Assembly (NCBI GenBank): GCA_964521065.1
Contig: CAZFPQ010000031.1
Span: forward strand, 1-38,441
Direction of reading: 5' to 3'
Source: CAYVAP01 sp964521065
GTDB taxonomy: Bacteria > Bacteroidota > Bacteroidia > J057
Length of the DNA: 38,441 bases
A program made the translations under genes and the position numbers. The notes below the pieces were generated by a model. That model made no database searches. It was not told the DNA's origin and was given only the letters and a program-made list of their open reading frames with translations. Shown here in pieces: positions 21,621 to 31,183 of this stretch; position 1 is the first letter of the stretch, and every line of letters begins with the position of its first letter.

Positions 21621-24600
21621 AAAGCACGTTCCATCTCTTTGGATTCTCCCATAATGACCACCTCTGCGATTTCAGCATCATGAAGCTCCTTGTTGATAGG
21701 GGAGTCTCCTTCGGCTACTTCACGCTCATTGCTGGCCAGCAGATTTTCTAACCGCTCCTTTTCTTTTCGCAGACTGAGTAAGAGACCCATCTCTTCAAAA
21801 CCGGAACCGTGCTCGCTTTCAGAAACACGTTGGGCATGTCTTTCCAGAAAATTTCCGATCTGGTGTTGATTCTGCCGGGTCGCTCCTTGCTTATCTTGCA
21901 CTTGCTCGATGCGTTTTTCCAGACTATCGGCGAGGTTATCAAGCCGCCTTACCAGATCCGTATTGTCCTTCAATGCATCCGAACGATGGAGGTTCATGGC
22001 TGCGCCATCTTCATGTCCCAGGCGAATGGTGAAATTTTCCTCGCCGAATCGTTGTACCATGAGGGGCAAACCTTGGATGTGACCCACTCTTTGGCTTTGG
22101 TAAGGCGATAGCATTCGCAGTTGATGCTTGAGCCGAAGATTTGCCGTTTTACGGTCGGAAAGAATCTGGGAACCAAGCCGTAGGGTAGGGGAGTCGTCCG
22201 TTTCTGGACGGCTCTGACGATAGACATCGCGAGCTTCTATCAACTGACGAAGATGCGACTCCGTGGCCTGGTAGCGTTCCAAACGACCGGGAATGGCCTG
22301 GTACTCACGCCGAGCCCGATTCACTTTCTGCAGGTAAGCTTCTTCTTGCAGACTCAAAGCGCGAATATCAGCTTCGGTTTCGGCCAGTTCCAGAATTTCG
22401 GGATTGCCAGAAGCAATAGCAGCTACCTCGGCAAAAGCCAACGCTTCCTCACTCCCGATATCGTCAATGGTACGATCCTTCAATGTACCCTTCATAATCT
22501 GGCTGATAAAATGCTGCTTTTGTTCCAGCTTCTGCCACATGACCGCATCAAAGGATTGCTGAGTGAGGTAGCGATAGATCGTTACGTATCCAAAAGGATT
22601 GCCCTGACGAATAATGCGCCCATCCCGCTGCTCCATATCTGCTGGCCGCCAAGGTGCATCGAGATGATGCAAAGCAATAAGTCCGCCTTGAAGCTTACCG
22701 CCAATTTCAGTACCGGATTGCACATTGGTACCGGTACCCATCTTCTGCGTGCTGCCAATCAGAACGCGTACCTCGCCGCGCCGCATTTTCTCGAACATGG
22801 CGGCTTTCTTCACATCCGTATCGTAATCATTGATATTGGCGACTTCGCTGCGAGGAATACCAAGGGTGACCAGCTTGTTAAGAATATCCTCGTAGATACT
22901 GATCGTTTCACCTTTGCTATGCACCCCCATATCGCAGAAGATCATTTGAGTTGCTTTGCTGCCCTGGTTGCGTTCCCAAACATCGAATACTTGATCGACC
23001 ACTCGGTTGACCTTACTGCCGGGATCATCGAGTGCCAGCGGATCGACCAGGCGTACATCAAGTGCTGCTTTGCGACCCTCGGTGGAGATCTTCAGCGCAT
23101 TATCTTCCTTGGGATCGACCTGGCCATTGCGGACCCGCTGGTAACGCTCCTGCAACGCACTCTGAAAGTCTAACAAATCCTCAGAAGGCTCGGCCACGAT
23201 GGTTTCATAGGTAGCTTGAGGCACTGGCAGATCGAGATCCTCCGGCCGTTTGATATCAGCGACCAGATTGAAGAGTTGGAGTAACTCTGGCACGTTGTGG
23301 AACTTAGCAAACCGACTCTGAAAGTCGATGGTGCTGGCATCGGGCTTAATCTCTAGCCGTGTGACGACCTCTCCAAAGGCAGCAGCCCAAGCATCAAAAT
23401 GATGGACGCCCATGGCCTGCATCTGCTCGGGGATCAGATAACGCATCATGGTGTACATTTCCGACAGGCTATTAGTGAGGGGAGTAGCCGTAGCGAAGGT
23501 GATACCAGCCTGATCCTGAGCATTCAGATACTCCGTCATCATGTAGAGGTTAAGCGAGCGTTCAGAGCCGGACGTATTGAGCCCGGCCACACGATCCATC
23601 TTGGTCTGGATTTGTAAATTCTTGAAGATATGAGCCTCATCAATGAACAGGTGATCAACCCCCAATTCTTCAAAGAAGATATGCTGGTCTTTGCTACGGG
23701 CATTCTTACCGACCAGACTATCGAGCTTATTTTCCAGATTCTGCTTAGCGGTTTCTAGATTTTTGATAAATCGACGGCTAGCCAAGCCGGATTTTTGCGA
23801 GGCATAGCGTAATAATTCATCGTAATTGTCGATTTCCCTTTGAACGAATTGTTCTTGATAGGTGGCGGACATACTGACCTTGTTAAAGGAACTATGGGTC
23901 ATAATGATCGCGTCCCAATCTCCCGTAGCAGCTTTGGCAGTAAACAGTTTACGGTTTTCCTTTTTCAAATCGTCTTTACTCGCGACTAGTAGATTCGCAT
24001 CGGGATAGAGCAACAAAAACTCGCGTGAAAATTGCTCTAGCATGTGATTGGGCACCACGTAGAGTGGCTTATGACGCAAACCAAGCCGTTTGAGGGTCAT
24101 GCCAGCAGACGCCATAGAGAAGGTTTTACCCGCGCCAGTAGCGTGGGCCATGAGGCAGCTATCCTCGCACAAGGTGCGATAGACCGCGTTTTTCTGATGA
24201 TCGCGTAAACGGATACCTTGGTTCATCCCTTCGAAATCAAGGAATTTCCCATCATACTGACGCAGAACAACACTGTTAAAAGTTTCATTGTAGCAGCGAC
24301 CTAGATCCTCGGCTCGGGCTTGGTCTTCATAGGCCCATTGGGCAAACCGCTGTTGGATCTTTTCCTGAGTTTGCCGCGCCAGTAAGGTCTTCTCACGATC
24401 AAGGACCCGCTTTTCACCTCCCTGGCCATCAGACACTGTGGTATAGACTTTAGCCGACTTACCTTCTAGCGTCATGGTAAAGAGTTTTTCTCCGGCAATT
24501 CCCCCGGCGGCAAAATTATCCCCTGCGGATCCATAAGCGCGGCCACCGGAATTTTCAGCGATCCATTGGGCATTCTTCTCAATGAAACGTACATCCCAGC

Positions 24601-27403
24601 TTCCCCCAAAATGCTCTTCGGCAAATTGCTGTACATACTTAGCCGGTACCCACCCCGCCCCGAGATTGACTGAGATCTGTTCATAAGGGATAGGTTTAGG
24701 TAATACACTTTGTAGGGCTTGCTGGTTGAGCATAACCTGGTTCGGATCCCCTTCATAGGCTTGAAATTGCTTTAGCTTCTCGCGGATATTCCCCGAGAGG
24801 TAATCTTCACGGGTAGTGTAAGTTTGTTTGCCTGGATCGAAGAAGATGAGCGGTGATTGCCGTTGCTGGAGTTGGGCGATGACCTGATCCTCAGGCTGCG
24901 CACAGAGATCAGCGATGACCGCTGGATCAACTTTACCTATCTGCTGTAAGCAAGCAATCAACCCTTCTTCAGGGGTCTCGGCCAGTACTTCACGCCGGGG
25001 AGCGACAATGTCCTGCTGGAAAATAGGTCCTTTTTCGGCCTGATTACTCTTCTCGTCGTAACGTTCGATGGACATCACCAGATAGATGTCTGGATCGCCA
25101 CGTAAATCATTGACATTGACAAAGCGGCGCGTGATCCTTGTTTCGCCTGGCCGCTTCGGATCGGGACGCTCGAAGAGTTTGACCGCATTAATAGGCCCGT
25201 GACGTTTGCTAAAAAGGTCGTATGCCTGACTCAGGGCCTCCCGGGCTTGGTTGCGTTCTGCCTGTGGTCGTTCTTCCTTCTGGGTCTGAATAACCCGTTT
25301 GACTGCGTTACGAACCTGGATGTAGTCACGGATACGCTTACCAATCTTGCTATCAACCGTGAGTGTTTTGCCTCGATGCTCGACAGGCTGCAACTCTCCT
25401 TGACGAATTTGGTGAACCTCTCGGCCCTGGAGCAAAAATGAGCCTTCCCGTAGGTGGGCATCTTCCGTACTCTGCGAAAGCAAGAGGGTGGAAAGGGGCT
25501 TTAACGGCTCTGGTGTTGTTTCAGAACGAGGAACATAGAGTTGGGAGGGTAGATCAGCAATCTGAGTGTTGAGCTTCTCTTGGAGCGTCTCCGGCCCTTT
25601 AAGACGTACTTGCAGACTCGGACGGGCATACATGCCTGATTCGATAGCCAATTCATCACCGAGGATATGCTCAGGGTGACGCAGAAAATATTCATTGATG
25701 GTAATGCCGTCAGGATTAAGGCTTAATGTTCCATCCCCCGCGACCGAAACCTTTTGCGTCTGCATCCATTCTGGTCCTTGCGGGTCTTGCTCTGGTGAAC
25801 GTTTGCGAAGGATCAGGATATCGGTCAGTACTTCGGTGCCTTGTGCGGCGAAAGCCTGATTGGGCAGGCGATAGGCTGCGACCAGATATGCCTGTTCTGC
25901 CAGCATCTCGCGTACTTCATTATCTTCTTTATCCAGACTGTAGCTGCTAGTAACGACTGCCATAAGCCCGCCTTCACGGAGCTTATCGAGTGACTTACGC
26001 AGAAAATAGTCGTGGATCTTATCATTACGCCCGTCTGAATGCGGAATCTGAATATTGCCGAACGGAATATTCCCTAGTACCAGGTCAAAAGCTTGATCTT
26101 GCAACAAAGGTTGATCATCACCGGGGAGGGCCGTTTCGGTATCTTTGAAATCTTTGTTTAGAATATCATGACCTGGATAGAGTTGGCGAGCGATACGCGC
26201 TGAAATACTTTCCTTCTCGAACCCGATGAACTGGTAATGATTCGGTGATACCCCCATGAAATTGCCAATACCGCAGCCTGGCTCAAGCACGTGAACTTTA
26301 TCGCTTCCAGTGCCTGTTGGAACTCCCATCTGCTCGAAAGCCTGGGTCATGGCGCGCATAACAATAGGGGAGGTGTAGAAGGCATTGGGAGTGCTGCGCC
26401 GGGCCGAATGTAATTCTTCATGGGTCAGCACATCTTCAAGCTCTTGCCCTAATTGTTCATAACCTTCACGAAAGGTTCCATCCATCTGGCGAAATGCCAC
26501 GTTAGCCACACCACCGAATCCAGTAAATCGAGCTAGAATCACTTGCTCTTCAGGGCTGGCCATGCGGCCTTTCTGCTCCAATTCTTTCAGTAGTTGGATG
26601 GAAGCGATGATCTCGCGAAGCTTCGTTTTTGGACCTTTTCGCAGTTCATCTTCGGTTTTAATCCGGTAATTCTGGGCAGGGTGTTCTGCGGGAGNNNNNN
26701 NNNNNNNNNNNNNNNNNNNNNNNNNNNNNNNNNNNNNNNNNNNNNNNNNNNNNNNNNNNNNNNNNNNNNNNNNNNNNNNNNNNNNNNNNNNNNNGGGAGG
26801 GGCGCGATCACGCTCCTTTACATCCCCGGAAAATAGGGTCAGTTCTTCGATTCGGGAACGGGTAGCATCACTCGGAGGGTTTCGCTTTCGGCTTGCATTA
26901 GAGCCTGCGCTGAAGAGGGTGGGTTGGCCTGATTCATCAAATCGTCGAAGCGATTCTGAATCGCGGCTTCGATCTCGGCTAGTTTGGCGTTGAGTACCTG
27001 GTCGCTCTCTGGGTAATCCAGTATTTCCGGTTGATATTCTCGAAAATAGGTTTGGAGTGTCTGGCGTAGATGGTGATTGTCGATCATGGGTTTTCTCCTG
27101 GGTGAGAACCGGGGGCGGCGTGGCCTTGCCCCGGGTAAGGCTCAGCACATAGCGGCGGGCATCCTCCGTGTAGGGGCCACGCCAAGTACGGGTGCGGTCG
27201 CTTTGTTCAACCTCGCGCAGGCCCAGTTTCTGGTACTGTGCCTTCAGCCCTTCATACAGCGCCGAGTCGAAATAGTCGGTCACAGGACCCTTTTGGGGTG
27301 TATAGCGGCTGAGGGTAAGCTGGATTTGCCCGTCTTCGCCGATATGGATCGACGGGGCTAGAGGACGACTACGGCTGGCCGACAGCCGGAACGTAAACGC
27401 CAT
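21617..27403 (-). CDS. Giant N6-adenine methylase / SNF2 helicase (BmhA/DarB-like)
   Basis: A protein of up to about 1928 residues, interrupted by a 100-N gap. After the gap it has an N6-methyltransferase: SAM motif LEPGCGIGNF (near residue 375) and the catalytic NIPFGN (near 443), a variant of NPPY. A superfamily 2 SNF2-type helicase follows: ATGAGKT (near 1090), LFIDEAHIFKN (near 1252), ATATPLTNSLSEMY, IGSTQKMGTGTNVQ and QRDGRIIRQGN. A coiled-coil tail ends the protein. Such enzymes occur on many conjugative elements and phages (for example P1 DarB) and are thought to modify DNA to resist host restriction. The N-terminal 200 residues up to the gap have a different, R/S/P-rich character and overlap a nested ORF, so the true methylase may start inside the gap as a separate gene. 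Its 3' end is coupled to the gene at 21297. Confidence 0.82.
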   Translation of the reverse strand: MAFTFRLSASRSRPLAPSIHIGEDGQIQLTLSRYTPQKGPVTDYFDSALYEGLKAQYQKLGLREVEQSDRTRTWRGPYTEDARRYVLSLTRGKATPPPVLTQEKTHDRQSPSTPDTPNLFSRISTGNTGLPRERPGTQRQTSRDRSRDSESLRRFDESGQPTLFSAGSNASRKRNPPSDATRSRIEELTLFSGDVKERDRAPPXXXXXXXXXXXXXXXXXXXXXXXXXXXXXXXXXXPAEHPAQNYRIKTEDELRKGPKTKLREIIASIQLLKELEQKGRMASPEEQVILARFTGFGGVANVAFRQMDGTFREGYEQLGQELEDVLTHEELHSARRSTPNAFYTSPIVMRAMTQAFEQMGVPTGTGSDKVHVLEPGCGIGNFMGVSPNHYQFIGFEKESISARIARQLYPGHDILNKDFKDTETALPGDDQPLLQDQAFDLVLGNIPFGNIQIPHSDGRNDKIHDYFLRKSLDKLREGGLMAVVTSSYSLDKEDNEVREMLAEQAYLVAAYRLPNQAFAAQGTEVLTDILILRKRSPEQDPQGPEWMQTQKVSVAGDGTLSLNPDGITINEYFLRHPEHILGDELAIESGMYARPSLQVRLKGPETLQEKLNTQIADLPSQLYVPRSETTPEPLKPLSTLLLSQSTEDAHLREGSFLLQGREVHQIRQGELQPVEHRGKTLTVDSKIGKRIRDYIQVRNAVKRVIQTQKEERPQAERNQAREALSQAYDLFSKRHGPINAVKLFERPDPKRPGETRITRRFVNVNDLRGDPDIYLVMSIERYDEKSNQAEKGPIFQQDIVAPRREVLAETPEEGLIACLQQIGKVDPAVIADLCAQPEDQVIAQLQQRQSPLIFFDPGKQTYTTREDYLSGNIREKLKQFQAYEGDPNQVMLNQQALQSVLPKPIPYEQISVNLGAGWVPAKYVQQFAEEHFGGSWDVRFIEKNAQWIAENSGGRAYGSAGDNFAAGGIAGEKLFTMTLEGKSAKVYTTVSDGQGGEKRVLDREKTLLARQTQEKIQQRFAQWAYEDQARAEDLGRCYNETFNSVVLRQYDGKFLDFEGMNQGIRLRDHQKNAVYRTLCEDSCLMAHATGAGKTFSMASAGMTLKRLGLRHKPLYVVPNHMLEQFSREFLLLYPDANLLVASKDDLKKENRKLFTAKAATGDWDAIIMTHSSFNKVSMSATYQEQFVQREIDNYDELLRYASQKSGLASRRFIKNLETAKQNLENKLDSLVGKNARSKDQHIFFEELGVDHLFIDEAHIFKNLQIQTKMDRVAGLNTSGSERSLNLYMMTEYLNAQDQAGITFATATPLTNSLSEMYTMMRYLIPEQMQAMGVHHFDAWAAAFGEVVTRLEIKPDASTIDFQSRFAKFHNVPELLQLFNLVADIKRPEDLDLPVPQATYETIVAEPSEDLLDFQSALQERYQRVRNGQVDPKEDNALKISTEGRKAALDVRLVDPLALDDPGSKVNRVVDQVFDVWERNQGSKATQMIFCDMGVHSKGETISIYEDILNKLVTLGIPRSEVANINDYDTDVKKAAMFEKMRRGEVRVLIGSTQKMGTGTNVQSGTEIGGKLQGGLIALHHLDAPWRPADMEQRDGRIIRQGNPFGYVTIYRYLTQQSFDAVMWQKLEQKQHFISQIMKGTLKDRTIDDIGSEEALAFAEVAAIASGNPEILELAETEADIRALSLQEEAYLQKVNRARREYQAIPGRLERYQATESHLRQLIEARDVYRQSRPETDDSPTLRLGSQILSDRKTANLRLKHQLRMLSPYQSQRVGHIQGLPLMVQRFGEENFTIRLGHEDGAAMNLHRSDALKDNTDLVRRLDNLADSLEKRIEQVQDKQGATRQNQHQIGNFLERHAQRVSESEHGSGFEEMGLLLSLRKEKERLENLLASNEREVAEGDSPINKELHDAEIAEVVIMGESKEMERAL
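26695..26794. other. Assembly gap, exactly 100 N
   Basis: A run of exactly 100 N, the usual sign of a gap of unknown length. The large ORF stays open on both sides, but since the real length is unknown the frame link is not proven. GC-rich sequence flanks it (GGGAG on the left, GGGAGGGGCGCG on the right). AAAGGAG on the - strand (26813-26819) could be the ribosome-binding site of a gene starting in the gap. Confidence 0.98.
26839..27087 (-). CDS. Nested small ORF with strong ribosome-binding site (DUF1896-like?)
   Basis: An 82-residue ORF in a different frame within the 5' part of the methylase-helicase reading frame. ATG 27087 has an excellent AGGAG at 27095-27099, seven bases away. The protein looks globular (regular hydrophobic spacing: LRQTLQTYFREYQPEIL, then LNAKLAEIEAAIQNRF, and a final LRVMLPVP). 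The overlapping large frame here is disordered, S/R/P/T-rich, with repeated xLFS motifs. It loosely resembles DUF1896 proteins, which often sit next to such methylases in Bacteroides elements. Either this is the real gene and the large frame is artefactual here, or both frames are used. Confidence 0.6.
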   Translation of the reverse strand: MIDNHHLRQTLQTYFREYQPEILDYPESDQVLNAKLAEIEAAIQNRFDDLMNQANPPSSAQALMQAESETLRVMLPVPESKN

Positions 27404-27551
27404 ATGTATCCCCTAATTATTTTTCGCCTATTCTGACGAGGAAAGAGAGGGTTGGCAAGGATTTAGAGTATTGATGATGTTTGTATACCAGTACTATTGA
27501 GAACTTATCACTAATTCACTAGATTACGCATTAACACAACTCTTACACTAT

Positions 27552-28643
27552 ATGCCTTGGTTTACTGGTAAGCTTTTCAATGGCTCATTCATTTCGATAA
27601 ATATCTCAACCAACTTCGACCCATCTGATCTTCCAGGAATGGTCCGGAGTAAAACGACCTATCTTAAATATCATCATGGTGATATTTCAAAGTTCTACAT
27701 ACACTCCAAGGGCGAGAAACTGGGTTCTGTCTTAGGCAGGATATGGGTTGGAACCCCTTATGTTAAGGTTATCAATTATCTTGATCCCAGTATATCTGAG
27801 AAGACCCGCCAAAATTGGGGGCAATTTAAGTTTATTGACCATTTCCGGTTCCCAACTATTTTAAGGAGACATCGGGAACTGATGATAGGACAATTCAATA
27901 AGAAGCAAAAACTCCGTAAAGGGAACTTACCGGCTCCAAGGGTTTATGATGTATCTCCACAAAACGAAGGTCCCGTTTTTGAACTACATCATGCACACTA
28001 TTACGACCAAGTTGGAACCAACCTTACTCTCGACTATCATCATAAAGAACCAATCATAGATGACATTCATAATGTTAGAGAATGGGATTGTTATCAGGCT
28101 GGAGTAGGAAAGCAGTTACCATGGTTCAGTCAATCTAACCTTGCCAATACTATCGGTGTTGCTGTCGCTATCACGGCTCGTAACTCTGATGGAAAGCGCA
28201 TTACATTACGCCGCAAACGTCGAAGAAATAAGGTCGCTGTTTACCAAGATACTTGGCATGTTCCTCTTTCTTTTGCATTGTGTTATTCGCCTGAGGACTT
28301 CCCCATTGGACACCCCTTAGTAGACATCAAATCACTTATCATGAACGACTTGTCCACAGAACAGTTCCAAGAGTTAGGGTTGGATATTCATATGCTCAAA
28401 GATCCACAGCCTTTGGCATTTTGTCGCGATGTGATTCGGGGTGGTAAGCCACAGTTCTTCTTTGAAATGGAAAGTATGGTGCCCTTTGAAGAGCTGATCA
28501 CAAAGATTAAGCCCAACGATAATGAATATGTTACTGGAGCAGAAATAGCTGCTCTTAAGGACTATAGGGCTACAGAAGTTTCTACTGAACTACATGCCTC
28601 TCTTTTGCTATTGATAAATAAATACGGCCAAGAAATGATTTAA
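27552..28643 (+). CDS. Nudix-like protein with degenerate catalytic box
   Basis: A 363-residue protein with no Shine-Dalgarno site. The N-terminal 190 residues are not recognised. Residues about 200-320 look like a Nudix fold: a basic TLRRKRRRNKVAVY segment, DTWHVPLSFA, then a weak Nudix box PLVDIKSLIMNDLSTEQFQE ending in ELGL (residues 274-277), and LAFCRDVIRGGKPQFFFEM after it. The canonical REUXEE residues are only partly kept, so it may bind rather than cut nucleoside diphosphate compounds. It stands divergent from the methylase-helicase and converges on the subtilase/AAA operon. With those genes it could form a conflict system that senses or makes nucleotide signals, but that is inference. 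Alternatively it is just an unrelated accessory gene. Confidence 0.5.
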   Translation: MPWFTGKLFNGSFISINISTNFDPSDLPGMVRSKTTYLKYHHGDISKFYIHSKGEKLGSVLGRIWVGTPYVKVINYLDPSISEKTRQNWGQFKFIDHFRFPTILRRHRELMIGQFNKKQKLRKGNLPAPRVYDVSPQNEGPVFELHHAHYYDQVGTNLTLDYHHKEPIIDDIHNVREWDCYQAGVGKQLPWFSQSNLANTIGVAVAITARNSDGKRITLRRKRRRNKVAVYQDTWHVPLSFALCYSPEDFPIGHPLVDIKSLIMNDLSTEQFQELGLDIHMLKDPQPLAFCRDVIRGGKPQFFFEMESMVPFEELITKIKPNDNEYVTGAEIAALKDYRATEVSTELHASLLLLINKYGQEMI

Positions 28644-28705
28644 AAATCTAATGATGGGATGTGGACAGTCAAAACTGTAATTTGCCCCATGTAGAAACCT
28701 TGAAG

Positions 28706-31174
28706 TTAAACCTCTATTGTGACGGGAGTAACCTCAATCTCCGTTGCTATCTTAGTGTAAATATCAACATCTATTGAAGGAGTCTCAATAGAAACGATCA
28801 GTGAATACCTAGCCTTTCGGTCCCAACGATTTAGCCAGACACGTTCTCGCCACCATCCGACGACTGGATATACTCCAATTAAATTGCACTCAGCCAAGTC
28901 TATAGCCGATCCCTCCCAGATATCTGAATGAATTGATCCTTGATCTCGACCATTGGAACCAATGAGCCATCGATCACTACCACTCTTTGTCGTTGGAGTT
29001 TGGCCTTCTTCACGAGCAGCCATGTTTATCCTAACAGCAAACTGCTCAGGCGTTTCGTTGACATTATTAAGCTCAAAACGGAAGGCATGAGATGCGTACC
29101 GATAGCGATCTTTCCAGCCTACTTCACCGGGGCCAGGCTCAATAAAGTAGGATAGGGTGATCCTTAAGCGGACAGAAACTTCTCCAAGATTTAATAACTC
29201 CTCCTTTGGCCAGGGTAATTCATGCATATGCATTTCATGCATCGAATTCTTTTCAAAAGGTTGAATCTCTTCCTGTGTAATGAGAGTAAGTTGATTATTA
29301 GCACAGCTTAGTGCTCTCTCAAGATTTGGAACTCCATAGCCACAGATACGAAGTAGGTCTGCATACTCTCTCTTACTCTCTGATCCTAAAAACTGTCTTT
29401 TCATAGCATCTGTCCACTCAGCAGAATGCACCAAAAGGGCGCGTACAGTTTCGGGCCAGGCATTGGGATAAACACTCTGTATTTGGGCAGCCATCCACGC
29501 AGCCTGCGCTGCAGCTGCGCTTGTTGCATTAAAAGCATCAAACTGTCGCCTTTGTAACTGATGGCTTAAAGACAAGCTGCAAAGATCATCATGGGTCGAG
29601 CAGAATCCATCTGGAGCTATTGCGACATTTCCTCCTTCCAAAACAATATCGGGCTTTACGGGCCACTTTCGAGCTCTTTGTTCCCAAGATAATGACGTGG
29701 AACTGTAAGGGGATAATCCCCCAGCGGGAGCGATTGGCTGATAATCAGCCATATTTTTATCGCTGAGTTGCACTTTGTCTGTGTAAGCACCAACGGTTAA
29801 TGCATTCCATGACTGACCAGGATCATGAACAGGATCAGTCAAGTTACTTAATGGGTAATTTTGCCAGTTCTCTTGGCCCTTAACATTACCAGCTGAAATA
29901 ATGAACAATCTCTTTTGCTCATCCTCGTAGCCAGAAGATAACTTGTCTACTGCAGCAGACCAGGAAGAAGGTCTTCCTTGGTCTCTACCGTCGATTGCAG
30001 TTATCGCCATACAGATAATATGTTGCCAATCTGGTTTCTCAATTTCAGCCAGTGAAACACCTCGAGAAGTATAAGCTCCATATAGACGCTTAGGGTTCGC
30101 CCCTCGAGGTGGGAGAATTTTTGATGATACTAAACGGTGATTGATCCTAATCATCCCACGGGATTCCAATGCTCTCCACACATCACCAAAAGCGGCAACT
30201 CCTGCCATCAATGTTCCATGCCCATCATGGTCTGTTTTCTGCCAATCTGCATTAATGGTATGCATATCAGCGTCATCCAAGAGAGGCTCTAGGAGCAAAT
30301 GACCATTATTAATTCCAGTATCTAGAACCGTAACCGAAACATTTGAATTCTCGGGAACCACTATCCGAGACCGAAGATCCTGAACCCAATCTAGTTGTTC
30401 TGGGTTAGTCAGATTAACGAAAAAGCTAGCTGTCTCTTTGGCAAGTCGAAACTCGGCTATATCATCACTCGACTCAATCAATTCTCCTAAGAGATCTCGA
30501 TTGAGATCTGCGATAACAACAGTTCTCTCTGGGAATTTTATCGCTTCATCCTGAATAAGAAATCCTAGCTGACCCGCCAGTTTTCGAAATGCATCTTCGA
30601 CGTCCTCATTATCTCCTCTTAACCACACTTCACACCATTCGAGTTTATCTGAAGGAATCTGATCGAAAGGGTCCTGCCAAAAAGACTCAACTAGGGCTAA
30701 CTTGATATCATTGATACTTTCAACTAATGCCGCATTTTTAAAATTCCCTTTTTTTGTTTCTTCGGTCTTATATGCCTGTATTTTTTTTAGGAAATAAGAC
30801 TCTCTTCCTTTCGGAATAAAGACCGTTGCACGTTCAAGTTGCATCTCCGGCTCATCAGGTGAAGCCAGCTTCCTAACATTCAACAACCGAATACCCCGCC
30901 TCTTATCTTCAAGACTCTTTGTATTAAGATCATAGCCTGGCGAACCTTCAAACTCTAAATAGGTACCTCTACGAGAAGGTAGTGATACGGCTCTGCGGTG
31001 AGAGGAGATTGCCTCTGCTTTTTTCCAAGCAGAGCCGAATTTATTCTCTAGACTTTGCGCATGTGTTTGCCGAACTCTTGATGGAGGTTCTGTTCGGGGT
31101 CCTCCCTTTTTTCCAGTAAAATTCGCTGCGGCGGCAGATTTATCTAGAAATAGGTGTTTAAATCGTTGTGCCAT
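28706..31174 (-). CDS. Cytoplasmic S8 (subtilisin-like) peptidase
   Basis: An 822-residue protein with the S8 triad: Asp285 (VTVLDTGIN), His319 (DGHGTLMAGV) and Ser552 (FNATSAAAAQA), with the oxyanion Asn430 (IISAGN). The serine box reads ATSAAAA where GTSxAxP is usual, a mild departure. There is no signal peptide and no membrane helix, so it should act inside the cell. About 250 residues precede the peptidase domain and about 250 follow it; both are unrecognised and could bind partners or control activity. It follows the AAA+ ATPase gene by nine bases. AAA+/S8 pairs recur on mobile elements and are suspected defence or conflict modules in which the ATPase delivers or gates the protease. This role is not proven here. 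Confidence 0.82.
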   Translation of the reverse strand: MAQRFKHLFLDKSAAAANFTGKKGGPRTEPPSRVRQTHAQSLENKFGSAWKKAEAISSHRRAVSLPSRRGTYLEFEGSPGYDLNTKSLEDKRRGIRLLNVRKLASPDEPEMQLERATVFIPKGRESYFLKKIQAYKTEETKKGNFKNAALVESINDIKLALVESFWQDPFDQIPSDKLEWCEVWLRGDNEDVEDAFRKLAGQLGFLIQDEAIKFPERTVVIADLNRDLLGELIESSDDIAEFRLAKETASFFVNLTNPEQLDWVQDLRSRIVVPENSNVSVTVLDTGINNGHLLLEPLLDDADMHTINADWQKTDHDGHGTLMAGVAAFGDVWRALESRGMIRINHRLVSSKILPPRGANPKRLYGAYTSRGVSLAEIEKPDWQHIICMAITAIDGRDQGRPSSWSAAVDKLSSGYEDEQKRLFIISAGNVKGQENWQNYPLSNLTDPVHDPGQSWNALTVGAYTDKVQLSDKNMADYQPIAPAGGLSPYSSTSLSWEQRARKWPVKPDIVLEGGNVAIAPDGFCSTHDDLCSLSLSHQLQRRQFDAFNATSAAAAQAAWMAAQIQSVYPNAWPETVRALLVHSAEWTDAMKRQFLGSESKREYADLLRICGYGVPNLERALSCANNQLTLITQEEIQPFEKNSMHEMHMHELPWPKEELLNLGEVSVRLRITLSYFIEPGPGEVGWKDRYRYASHAFRFELNNVNETPEQFAVRINMAAREEGQTPTTKSGSDRWLIGSNGRDQGSIHSDIWEGSAIDLAECNLIGVYPVVGWWRERVWLNRWDRKARYSLIVSIETPSIDVDIYTKIATEIEVTPVTIEV

Positions 31175-31183
31175 TAGATAAAA

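Noticed and set aside
22253..23173. 306-codon + strand ORF inside the methylase-helicase
   Set aside because: Shadow frame opposite intact helicase motifs.
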